A DNA stretch of 64,000 bases from NCBI RefSeq assembly GCF_007004725.1, contig NZ_ML660163.1, positions 328,915-392,914 on the forward strand. Reading direction: 5' to 3'. Source of the DNA: Aliikangiella coralliicola (lineage in GTDB: Bacteria; Pseudomonadota; Gammaproteobacteria; Enterobacterales; Kangiellaceae). The number at the start of each line of letters is the position of its first letter. Position 1 is the first letter of the stretch. The translations under genes and the position numbers were made by a program. The notes under the pieces are model-generated. The model made no database searches. It saw only the letters and a list, made by a program, of their open reading frames with translations, and was not told where the DNA came from. Below are positions 1-8,123 of the stretch, in pieces.

Positions 1-491
1 AGAACTGGATCACACTTTGCTTTACACCAGTTAGAATTGATAAATTGGAAGATAGGTAAAACACGATCTTTTAATTTAATAACGTCGTTTGATAAATATA
101 ATTCTCAATAACAATTGCTAATTTTTCGACTGCGTTTATTAACTGAACAGCGAAAAAAAATTCCGACTTAACTTTGAGAAAATAAAACCAAAGTCTGAAC
201 ATTTTCTGCTAACTCGCTACTTAACCACAAAGACAAGATCTTACTTTTCAAAAAGGTCTTACTTTTCAACAGTGTCTTTGTTGTCCTCACTACTGCAGGG
301 TGGTACGTCATTCTGGGGAATTTTGGGAGAGGGGAAAATGGTTTGGAATTTATACTAAATATTGAGTAAGTTTTCCCTCCCTCTAGCTCCCTCCCAAAGG
401 GAGGGAGAACATAGCTCTCCGAGGCAGTTAACTATAGCGTAACCAACATATAACGCTCAGACTTAAGCCGGAAGTGCCATTGATTAAACCA
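1..491. other. Gene-free left edge with small repeats
   Basis: No convincing coding region is seen. A 13-bp direct repeat (TCTTACTTTTCAA) lies at 239-251 and 257-269. It sits inside an inverted repeat ACAAAGACA (227-235) / TGTCTTTGT (273-281). A GC-rich hairpin occupies 387-407. The stretch lies downstream of the minus-strand peroxidase gene, so it may hold its 3' end signals. Confidence 0.5.
387..407. repeat. GC-rich 9-bp-stem hairpin
   Basis: CTCCCTCCC (387-395), loop AAA, GGGAGGGAG (399-407) is a perfect inverted repeat. It resembles the C-run/G-run hairpins at 13097-13117 and 13180-13200, so it looks like a dispersed intergenic palindrome. It lies downstream of the minus-strand peroxidase gene and could help end its transcript, but there is no clear T-tract next to it. 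Confidence 0.6.
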
Positions 492-1934
492 CTAATGAGC
501 TAATGGCAATCCACTCGGTAACTCGTCAGGAATACTGTCAAGTTTGTTAATCGATGACGGATCTGTCAACGCCGACAAGAACGCCATTAAATCTTGAATT
601 TCTCTTTCGCGCAATGGACGGCCATAAACTCTCAGATAAGGCGACACTGTGCTTAATAAAGCGTCAATTGTTTCAGGGTCATCCTGATATGTACCTCTAA
701 ACTCAGGCTCAACTTGAGAATCATCATAATTAGCTAACGATGTTGCAGGGTCAAGATGATGACGAACCGCATCTTCTAATCTCGCAAACGCGCCGTTATG
801 AAAATAAGGTGCCTCCAGTTCTATATTACGCAAAGAAGGTGTGCGAAATTTAAAATTATCATCAGGATTTCCATTAATTGCACCACGACCTAAATCCAAT
901 GGCGCGGCATCACCACGACCAGAACCTACCTGTGGCGCAGCAATATTATGGAAGTCAAAATCTGTCTGTAAACCACCGGAATGACAACTCGCACAATTGG
1001 CTCTCCCATAAAATAACAGCGCCCCTCGCTTCGCCCTTTTAGACATCGCATGATTGTCGCCTGCTAAATATTGATCAAAGGGAGAATTTAAAGCGGTAAA
1101 TTCATCAATCATAAAAGCACCAAGCGCTTCGGTGATATGTGTAATATTTAATTCACTTTCAGGAACACCTGGAAATGCGGCGGCAAGCATATCGTCGTAA
1201 GCAGGATGATTTGTCACTCTGGCGGTTACCAATGGCCATATCTCGGCAAAATCATCGTTAGTCAAATCGCTCATTTCATTTGGATTTCCGAGCGCATCAA
1301 GTTGCCCGGGGAAACCTCTCATTTCTTCATCGGGCGTAACCGGAATAATCGAAAATGCCGCTAAAGCACTAGTGAAGTTTTGTGGCGTGTCATCACCAGC
1401 TGGTGAAAAAAATCCATCTTCAGGATTCCCACCTAAGCGTCCATCCCAGAACATAACATCCCAACCTTTCACGCCTCGATTCCAGAGGCTCAAAGTATTA
1501 CGAGCAAGGAATTTGAAAAACTCGCCATCTTGACGTCTTGCAGCTCCCAAACCTGTGGCTCCCTGACCACGTGATTGACTTTGCGCATCGGCAGACCCCA
1601 GAACTGGGTTATGGCAGGTTGCACAGGAAATATTTCTGGTACCGGCAATTTCTTTTTCAAAAAAAAGATTACGCCCCAACTTTACCAGTGCAGGATCTTG
1701 AGCAGGCGGCGCTTGCACAGGCCCAACATTGTAATAAGAAAGTCTGGCACGTAACCGATGGTCAATCGACCTGCCATAATAGAATTGTGAGTTTTTTTTA
1801 GCCTGACTGTTTTTAGTTTGATTAGTCTTTTGTTCAAATTGGCTATCGATAGTTTCAGCCTGTATCTGACTGAACGAAAAAATGGAACATGATATCAAAC
1901 AAAAAAAGGCTGTTTTTTTTAGCTGCAAAACCAT
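492..1934 (-). CDS. Di-heme cytochrome c peroxidase / MauG-like protein
   Basis: This 480-residue exported protein belongs to the bacterial di-heme cytochrome c peroxidase/MauG family, which reduces hydrogen peroxide or oxidises protein or small-molecule substrates in the periplasm. Two CxxCH haem-attachment motifs are visible: CATCH (Cys104, Cys107, His108) and CASCH (Cys314, Cys317, His318), in the N- and C-terminal halves as expected for the family. An N-terminal hydrophobic stretch (about residues 8-26) looks like a Sec signal peptide, followed by a Gln/Asn/Lys-rich linker. The length is somewhat above the usual ~330-400 residues. The ATG has a GGAG-type ribosome site upstream. It stands alone; no substrate protein gene is adjacent, so the exact substrate is unknown. 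Confidence 0.88.
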   Translation of the reverse strand: MVLQLKKTAFFCLISCSIFSFSQIQAETIDSQFEQKTNQTKNSQAKKNSQFYYGRSIDHRLRARLSYYNVGPVQAPPAQDPALVKLGRNLFFEKEIAGTRNISCATCHNPVLGSADAQSQSRGQGATGLGAARRQDGEFFKFLARNTLSLWNRGVKGWDVMFWDGRLGGNPEDGFFSPAGDDTPQNFTSALAAFSIIPVTPDEEMRGFPGQLDALGNPNEMSDLTNDDFAEIWPLVTARVTNHPAYDDMLAAAFPGVPESELNITHITEALGAFMIDEFTALNSPFDQYLAGDNHAMSKRAKRGALLFYGRANCASCHSGGLQTDFDFHNIAAPQVGSGRGDAAPLDLGRGAINGNPDDNFKFRTPSLRNIELEAPYFHNGAFARLEDAVRHHLDPATSLANYDDSQVEPEFRGTYQDDPETIDALLSTVSPYLRVYGRPLREREIQDLMAFLSALTDPSSINKLDSIPDELPSGLPLAH

Positions 1935-2482
1935 AGCGACACTCTCCTCTTTAGTTGAACGCTAATGAAATAAACATCTAACTCAAACAAAATTCACACA
2001 TCCCTTTATTTTTCATTCGCCCCAGAACAAAAAATAAACTGATGTATATTGATTGATAAAATGTCGTTAAAAAACTTGCTTTACTTGATGATTAAAACCG
2101 GAAATTATCACGCGGATATCACAAAACTATCACAGAGGGCGTTAGCAAAAATATATCTTTGAAAATATCTCAGAGAGGGTAAAAATAATATTTCAAACCA
2201 CCAAAAATTATCGCAATTCAAGAATAAAGTTAGCCATTTTTTTTCAAAAGAAAAAATAAAAAATTGGCGAGCTTTACGGAGAAAATTATTGGCCGTTATT
2301 AGTTAACAATTGTTATGAGAATTAGTTAACAAATACTTTGTGAATATTTACAAAAAATTCGAAATGAGATTTTAACTTGAAAGTTTAGTTGTTCAAGGAA
2401 AGGACTAAGATTAAAGAAAAGTTTAGTTACTTAAAAAAATAAGAAGAGGGCCATTATGCCCTCTTCTTAACGCTGGCTAATT
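1935..2482. other. Intergenic region: leader of the peroxidase gene and 3' end of the protease gene
   Basis: This AT-rich stretch contains no supported gene. Its left part must hold the promoter of the minus-strand peroxidase gene; its right part holds a strong terminator (2441-2468) for the protease gene. No clear operator was identified. Confidence 0.5.
2441..2468 (-). terminator. Rho-independent terminator of the S1 protease gene
   Basis: AAGAAGAGGGC (2441-2451), loop CATTAT, GCCCTCTTCTT (2458-2468) is a perfect 11-bp stem. Read on the minus strand it is followed by ATTTTTTTAAG, the T-tract of an intrinsic terminator. It lies 14 bp past the stop of the protease gene. Confidence 0.93.
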
Positions 2483-4327
2483 TTAGTTATGAGAACCCAC
2501 TAAAGAAACATTTGAATAAGGCTGATAGGCCTTAACAACAATGTAATAAGTTCCAGCTTGAACATTAGGAATACTACAGGTTTCATTGTTTCCATTCAGA
2601 TAAGGACGGCAATCGTAACTGTTATTTGTTGGTGCAGAACCATACTTAACATAGAGATCTGCATCACCCGAACCACCTGAAATAGCAAATGATAAATTAC
2701 TTGAACCAGCCGGTACGTTCATCGTGTATGTTTTAGTCGCATCGGCGAAAACCGCAACACCATTAGACAACTCATTATCATTAGGCGGCGGAGTAACATC
2801 GTCATCATAGCTAGCCGTTAAAGTTGCACCAGAATAAGCCGCATAACCATTCAACATCACATGGTAAGTTCCCGCCTGAACATTGCTGATGGTACAGGTT
2901 TCATTATTACCATTTTGATAAGGTCGACAATCATAACTGGACGCAGTCGGTTTAGAGCCAAACTTAACAAACAAATCCAGGTCACCGGTGCCACCACTTG
3001 TCACAAATTTTAAATTGGTCGCGCCAGACGGAACCTGCAAAGTGTAATAAGTATTACTACCTTGTGCACCACTAACATTCACACTTTGGCCATTGGTTAA
3101 TTCAGAATCGCCTGGTGGGGGCGGCGGTGGTGTATCACCATCATAACTACCCGTTAATGTTGCACCTGAATAAGCCGAATAACCATTTAACATGACATGA
3201 TAAGTACCAGCCTGAATATTACTGATGGTACAGGTTTCATTATTACCATTTTGATAAGGCCGACAATCGTAACTTGATGACGTTGGCTGCGAACCAAACT
3301 TGACATACATATCCAGATCACCTGAACCACCGCTAGTTACAAATTTCAAATTGGTCGCGCCGGCGGGTACTGTCAATGTGTAATATTTGTTACTACCTTG
3401 CGCACCACTCACACTCACTCCGGTGCCATTAACTAACTCAGTATCACCAGGAGGGGGAGGTGGTGGTGTCCCACCAATTTTGTCATTAATCCAGTCCACA
3501 TAACTGAGTGTTCGAGTAAATGCTGTCGCTCCAGAACACGCTTTGCCCCAACTGACGGTACCAAAGCTATAAGCTATACCATTTTGTCTGGCGACAAAAG
3601 GTCCGCCGCTATCACCGTTACACGCAGATTTTCCGTTTGGCCCTCCGCCACAAATCACAGAATCATTAATTGCATTGTCTAACTGTTGTTTACATTGTTG
3701 AGTTGACAGGACAGGCAGATCAACTTCTAATAATACATTACTTGAGGGCCCGCCGTTATAGGTTCTACCCCACCCTGAAACAGTCACATTATCACCAACA
3801 CCAGCGATTGCATTTTGAATCGCCTGAGTTGGCAGCAACGCGCGAGTTAGATTTGATGCCGCAGGAGAACTTAACTTTAACAACGCAATATCATAGCCAT
3901 ACTGGATACCGCCTGAACCTTGCCAATTGGGATGAACAACCATTTGACTAACATTGTGTGAGGTACCGCTATTAACCGTGTGTGATCCCAAACGTACAGT
4001 CCAGGAACCGGCAGAACTATTGTCCAGACAATGCGCCGCTGTTAAAACCCAGCTATCAGCGATTAAAGTACCACCGCACCATTGCTGCCCATTTTTGACT
4101 AACATCGCCTGATAGGATCTTGAACCTGGCGTTGTTTCAGTGCCATTAACAATGTTCATTTCTACATCGGAAAGCCCAGAACTAGCAGACAAAGTTTCCG
4201 CATTTATTCCCAAGCTCAATCCGAGTAATCCGCAGCCAATTGCGGTACCGCGCAACAGCGTCTGCAATGAAGGGGGTTTATTTTTTACCTTGATATTATT
4301 AGTACTCTGATTATTTATTATTATCAT
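2483..4327 (-). CDS. Secreted trypsin-like serine protease (S1) with three PPC domains
   Basis: The 614-residue protein has a long N-region (about 25 residues) followed by a hydrophobic signal segment ending near residue 44. A chymotrypsin-fold S1 domain spans about residues 58-285, with the catalytic triad visible as His99 (TAAHC), Asp146 (DIALL) and Ser240 (GDSGGP). Three bacterial pre-peptidase C-terminal (PPC) domains follow at about 296-398, 406-505 and 515-614, each containing YDCRPY and GNNETC motifs and separated by Pro-rich linkers. In secreted proteases of this kind PPC domains are usually removed or help surface/substrate binding. PPC1 and PPC2 are nearly identical, indicating recent duplication. 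A GGAGG site lies 7 nt before the ATG. It is followed by its own terminator, so it is monocistronic. Confidence 0.93.
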   Translation of the reverse strand: MIIINNQSTNNIKVKNKPPSLQTLLRGTAIGCGLLGLSLGINAETLSASSGLSDVEMNIVNGTETTPGSRSYQAMLVKNGQQWCGGTLIADSWVLTAAHCLDNSSAGSWTVRLGSHTVNSGTSHNVSQMVVHPNWQGSGGIQYGYDIALLKLSSPAASNLTRALLPTQAIQNAIAGVGDNVTVSGWGRTYNGGPSSNVLLEVDLPVLSTQQCKQQLDNAINDSVICGGGPNGKSACNGDSGGPFVARQNGIAYSFGTVSWGKACSGATAFTRTLSYVDWINDKIGGTPPPPPPGDTELVNGTGVSVSGAQGSNKYYTLTVPAGATNLKFVTSGGSGDLDMYVKFGSQPTSSSYDCRPYQNGNNETCTISNIQAGTYHVMLNGYSAYSGATLTGSYDGDTPPPPPPGDSELTNGQSVNVSGAQGSNTYYTLQVPSGATNLKFVTSGGTGDLDLFVKFGSKPTASSYDCRPYQNGNNETCTISNVQAGTYHVMLNGYAAYSGATLTASYDDDVTPPPNDNELSNGVAVFADATKTYTMNVPAGSSNLSFAISGGSGDADLYVKYGSAPTNNSYDCRPYLNGNNETCSIPNVQAGTYYIVVKAYQPYSNVSLVGSHN

Positions 4328-4627
4328 ATTTGTGCCTCCGTTTATGGGTATTTGGATTGGCTTTTAACTTATTGATTTATATTTATTGAAGTCATATAAA
4401 AAGCCGACCACGTCATATCAGAGTGTCTATAATTTGTTTCCAAAAATTAAAGCCACTGCATCAGATACAATCTAAGATACACTCCTAGATACACCCTAGC
4501 ATTAGCCGATTGAGAGGGACAATGGTAAAATTTACGCAAAAAGATAGTAATTCACGTTAATCATGAACTAATAATTAGATTGAGATTGACAGATAATAAT
4601 CTAGAATCATTCAGCTTTTTCAGCCTG
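4328..4627. other. AT-rich intergenic region
   Basis: No gene seen. It contains a short cluster of AGATACA-type words around 4455-4495 with no recognised function. It should hold the protease promoter at its left end and the 3' end of the nuclease transcript at its right end. No clear terminator hairpin was found. Confidence 0.4.
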
Positions 4628-5503
4628 TTATCGCAATTCCAGCACCATGGGCATATGATCAGAACCTGTTCTGATTTTTATCTCGCGAGGATTGCGTACA
4701 TTGTATAAAGGTCGACACCCGTGAAATTGGTTAGGTACGTTAGTAACAGCATAATCAAGACATCGGCCTGAAATTCGTGTTGCTCCACCGGGATCGAGTA
4801 TATTGGCTCCGGGCACCCCTTGATGAATCAGATCATCAGGCTCCGCATTCAGATCACCGAAAAGCACAAATGCCGCTCCATGTGCATTAAGCGCATTATA
4901 AACCTGCGCCACAATTGCACCATTATTACCTGACGGCGCATGCCAAAAGCAAAAACGGACAGGCCCGGCTGTGCCAACAACGCTGACAGACTTAGGTACT
5001 CTCACCAAACCACCCAACGCTGCAGGTGGTGGAGCGCCGCACCATCCAGCCGTGATCGGGCAGTGAGTAAACGCAGAACTGGCACCATTAGCGTAGTAGG
5101 CGTAGCACAAATCACTACTTCCTGCAGCAGTAGCTCCGATTCTAGGAGAGCGTCTATCGCCATGGTTGTAGCCGACCTCACAGTAAAAAGCATGGTGAGC
5201 GGATGGTGGAAGATCTTCAGACAATTCGTACTTGTTTCGCATCGATTCCGCTTTATCTTCTTCAGCTTTCAGAAACCAAAAACTTCTCCGTTCGTTTCGA
5301 CTTTCACGGCTAAGAAATTTGCTCATGCTTTTTTTCTTAACTGAACTTCTGGTGACAGCTCGAGTCGCTTCATGTCCAACTTTCCTTGCTGCCTGTTTTT
5401 GAGCTGCGGTATAAGCACTTCGAGCGCGTTTTAGTGCCGCCCGGCTAAAAAAAAGTTGATTGGGAGAAAGTCGCTCGATATTCCAAAAAATAATTTTTTT
5501 CAT
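4628..5503 (-). CDS. DNase I/CdtB-like nuclease; candidate eCIS payload
   Basis: This 291-residue protein carries the motifs of the endonuclease/exonuclease/phosphatase (EEP) fold: FWNIE at the N-terminus, a Glu in FYCEVGY, His in FWHAPSG, Asp-Asn in GDLNAEPDD, Asp in LDYAV and the terminal GSDHMP. This is the complete catalytic set of DNase I-like enzymes such as CdtB. There is no signal peptide. Between the first strand and the catalytic Glu lies an unusually long (about 80 residues) Arg/Lys/Ser-rich insertion (about residues 20-100), which could be a loading or nuclear-entry signal; this is inference. An AAGGA ribosome site lies 9 nt before the ATG. It sits at the distal end of the minus-strand eCIS block, where PVC-type systems keep cargo genes. 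Its substrate could equally be a phosphoinositide or RNA. Confidence 0.75.
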   Translation of the reverse strand: MKKIIFWNIERLSPNQLFFSRAALKRARSAYTAAQKQAARKVGHEATRAVTRSSVKKKSMSKFLSRESRNERRSFWFLKAEEDKAESMRNKYELSEDLPPSAHHAFYCEVGYNHGDRRSPRIGATAAGSSDLCYAYYANGASSAFTHCPITAGWCGAPPPAALGGLVRVPKSVSVVGTAGPVRFCFWHAPSGNNGAIVAQVYNALNAHGAAFVLFGDLNAEPDDLIHQGVPGANILDPGGATRISGRCLDYAVTNVPNQFHGCRPLYNVRNPREIKIRTGSDHMPMVLELR

Positions 5504-5705
5504 CGGTTAATTTCCTTATTAAGGCCGAGGTAATAGTTAACTATTCTAATTCAAAATGTGAGACATTTTTGAAACCACTTAGTCATGAGAAAATTGCACT
5601 AGAAGAGTGTCCATCTTATGCCGTTAAAACAGCTAATTCAAATCGAATTGATTTTTTATTTCTGCAAGAGATTTTGTTTTATCAAGTGGGAAACTTCACA
5701 CTGAA

Positions 5706-5957
5706 TCAATTATCTTCCTTTATGGCTTCGGCCATTTCTTCAGCTTGCTTTTTTTTCTTTTTCTTACACGATACTCTTTTTTCAGGACGAGCAAAATTGC
5801 ATACAGAAAAACGCTCTTCTTCAGATGATGCAGCAATTGCCCTTGGAACATTGACCAAAACATTCACCCATGGGCTGGCATCTTCTAGCGTAATTGTCGA
5901 CTTGCTACTACAACCCAATAGTAAAGCCAATAAGAACACACTACAGAATAACTTCAT
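5706..5957 (-). CDS. Small lipoprotein
   Basis: The 83-residue product has a classical lipoprotein signal: a Lys start, a hydrophobic run and a lipobox LLGC with Cys16 as the lipidation site. The mature part is short, includes a run of six Lys (about residues 64-69) and ends in an acidic helix-like tail. No family is recognised. It lies between the HopA1-like gene and the EEP nuclease gene on the same strand, so it may be co-transcribed with them. A role as envelope-side inhibitor of a neighbouring toxin is conceivable but unsupported. The plus strand is also open here, but the lipobox makes the minus reading far more credible. Confidence 0.65.
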   Translation of the reverse strand: MKLFCSVFLLALLLGCSSKSTITLEDASPWVNVLVNVPRAIAASSEEERFSVCNFARPEKRVSCKKKKKKQAEEMAEAIKEDN

Positions 5958-6085
5958 CGCTCACTCATTATGACATCAATTAATTTTATATGATTTATCA
6001 GACTAACTTAAAAGTCGGCAGTTCCATTTTTTAAATGTTAAATTTTCTGAGATGAAATTTCAACTGGATTGGTTATCCAGACAAA

Positions 6086-7075
6086 CTAACCCCATCGGCG
6101 TTTCATATATTGAAATCTTGACTCCCAAGGCTTTTTGATTGGCGCGGTTCTTTGTTTAAGGCGTGCAGGGTTGTTGGCATTTAAACCCGCTCGCTTTAAT
6201 TTATACGAATAAACTTTATCAAAATTCGCTTGCGTCATATTGTTTCCATAGTGTTTGGCTGTGCTACGTATTGCCGCCTCAATAATGGTCGCGTGAGCAG
6301 TGCCGTGACTGGTGCTATACGCAGGTTTAGTCGGATCAACATGCTGAGGTCGCTGCGCCCAGGACACACCAGGTTTTATTCTATCCATCCCCTGAGGCGT
6401 GTAGTCAGTGGTTTGCACATTGCTGCGTATGCGCTTTGCCATTTTACGGCGTTGGTTCCAGCTTGGCTTACTATTAAAATAAACAATTGCGTCATCAGTC
6501 TTTTGACCTAACCTGTCAATGCCTTTCATCTTACTTTGAGTAACGAAGCTTTTTTTCGTCGCCGGATTAACTTCGTGTTCTAGTGCTTGCGCCAGTTGAA
6601 GCCCTTGATCCTGCCTGGAATTAATAGTAAATCTCCCGGTAGAACCTTGAGGATTAACCGGGTTAATTCGATAAGCAAATAAGTTTGAGGCTCGATTACC
6701 CAAGGGTGCTTCATTAGCCCAGGTGCCATTAGTTCTTTGCCTCTGGTGAGCATTATCGCGAATAAATGACGGCGTATCATTGTGTGCTCTTCCCTGGCCG
6801 TACACATTAACCGTTGGACTACTCAGGTGACTGATATTATCGAGCATCGTATCTTTAGCAGCTTGATTTAAGCGAGGTCCGGTATCAAGCCCAGGGTTAG
6901 TCGCCTGGTAGCTTCGATAAATATCTTTGACGCGCCTTCCCTTATTTGCCTGCCAAACAGTATCTTGAGTTGGAACGGTAAAACTGGTGGGAGCGATGTT
7001 TGACTTTCTTGCGTTAAACTCTCTTCTTGCCCAGGTGTCCAGTGACTTTCGGCTTCGAGTTTTCCAAAACGGCAT
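6086..7075 (-). CDS. Basic protein with HopA1-like features; candidate eCIS payload
   Basis: The chosen start is the ATG at 7075, which has AAGGA 10 nt upstream; a TTG 33 bp further upstream is open but lacks a site. The 329-residue product is basic, soluble and has no signal peptide. The second half contains DDAIVYF (about residues 214-220), then PGVSWAQRP and YSTSHGTAH, an order that recalls the HopA1 type III effector family (a Lys-rich strand, R/D-D-x-I-V-x-Y, PGVGxAxxP, S-x-G). This match is from memory of the family pattern and is not strong. A compact helical C-terminus follows. Its place between the eCIS genes and the EEP nuclease suggests an injected effector. If the HopA1 similarity fails, it should be treated as an unknown protein. 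Confidence 0.6.
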   Translation of the reverse strand: MPFWKTRSRKSLDTWARREFNARKSNIAPTSFTVPTQDTVWQANKGRRVKDIYRSYQATNPGLDTGPRLNQAAKDTMLDNISHLSSPTVNVYGQGRAHNDTPSFIRDNAHQRQRTNGTWANEAPLGNRASNLFAYRINPVNPQGSTGRFTINSRQDQGLQLAQALEHEVNPATKKSFVTQSKMKGIDRLGQKTDDAIVYFNSKPSWNQRRKMAKRIRSNVQTTDYTPQGMDRIKPGVSWAQRPQHVDPTKPAYSTSHGTAHATIIEAAIRSTAKHYGNNMTQANFDKVYSYKLKRAGLNANNPARLKQRTAPIKKPWESRFQYMKRRWG

Positions 7076-7277
7076 AATTAAAGTGTCCTTAAAGGGCGGA
7101 TTATTCAAAAGCTCTGGTTAAAGTTGCTACTTGAATGCTTTAACTTAAATCGCGCTGGTTAAATCACTAGTAATAATGCTAGAACGCCTTGTTTATTTAA
7201 ACAATATCAAAGCGAGATATAAAACGGGGGAAATCAATAAAAGTCAGACTTGTTTGATTCAAAAACTGTCGAAAATC

Positions 7278-7982
7278 CTATTTGGCAAATTTCTTTTTAA
7301 GCGCATCGCTGGTCAGGTGCTTTAAAACATCAAACGGCTCACACTTCCCACCATCTTCATTGAAATCAATCGGCCCCACCGCCTTTGCCACTTTAATCGC
7401 ACGCTCGTTTAATAATTTGTTACGCTTACCAATTCCCATTAACGCGCCGCCCATAGCGCATCGCATCGTCGGCGTTTCTTCCATGTTAAAAATCTTATCG
7501 TTAATTTTTTCGATCACATCAACAAAGTAGTCATCGGTTAAAGCTTTATTGCGCTTATTTTTTGATAATTCATACAACAAACCATAAGCACTTCGACGCT
7601 TCAAATCGTGATCAGTTTCAAGCCATTCATTGGCAAGGTCAAATGCGACAGGCGACTTTGCCAAAGTCGCATCGCAAGAACTAAAAACATGCGCTAACAA
7701 ACCGGCACCGAGTTCGTTCACCTGTTTTTCTGCTTGCGCTTTGGTGATTTGTTTCGGGTCATCAATTAATAATGCAATGGTCTTGGCGTCATAAATATCC
7801 GTTTCCCAAAGTTCGAGCGACAACTCCCGGTTGCGCCCTACCTGCTTTGCCAACTTTCGTAGCTGAGTTAATCCAATGCCAAAACTTTTAAGCCCAGCGG
7901 TGTTTTCCATTTTGGCCCAATTTTTAATACCGCGATCATTTTGGTTTTCTTTGAGTAACTTTATGACTTCAGATTTATTCAT
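7278..7982 (-). CDS. DNA alkylation repair protein, AlkD-like
   Basis: The 234-residue protein is of the length and all-helical HEAT-repeat character of the AlkD/COG4912 family. These glycosylases remove positively charged alkylated bases (3-methyl- and 7-methylpurines) from DNA without base flipping. Recognisable family features are the N-terminal WAKM...FGIG segment, the RRSAYGLL helix and the terminal CEPFDVLKHL segment. It lies between the eCIS structural genes and the putative payload genes on the same strand, but has its own ribosome site (AGGTGAG) and 140-200 bp spacers. It may be a housekeeping gene, or protection against a DNA-damaging cargo; the latter is speculation. Confidence 0.85.
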   Translation of the reverse strand: MNKSEVIKLLKENQNDRGIKNWAKMENTAGLKSFGIGLTQLRKLAKQVGRNRELSLELWETDIYDAKTIALLIDDPKQITKAQAEKQVNELGAGLLAHVFSSCDATLAKSPVAFDLANEWLETDHDLKRRSAYGLLYELSKNKRNKALTDDYFVDVIEKINDKIFNMEETPTMRCAMGGALMGIGKRNKLLNERAIKVAKAVGPIDFNEDGGKCEPFDVLKHLTSDALKKKFAK

Positions 7983-8123
7983 GGTAATAACTCACCTGGT
8001 AATGTAAAACAAACTATTGGATGGACATTTCTAGTATATATTAGCTACCACAAACGAAATCGGCAATATTATCGTTTTGGCAATTAATTCGCAGTTTAAC
8101 TTGACCAGGTGTCGCCACTCAAA

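Noticed and set aside
4440-4500. AGATACA cluster as a regulator site
   Set aside because: Short irregular words without symmetry or fixed spacing.
5569-5973. 134-codon plus-strand open frame over the small lipoprotein gene
   Set aside because: The minus strand here has a lipobox and sensible start; the plus frame is low-complexity (Phe/Ser runs) with no ribosome site.
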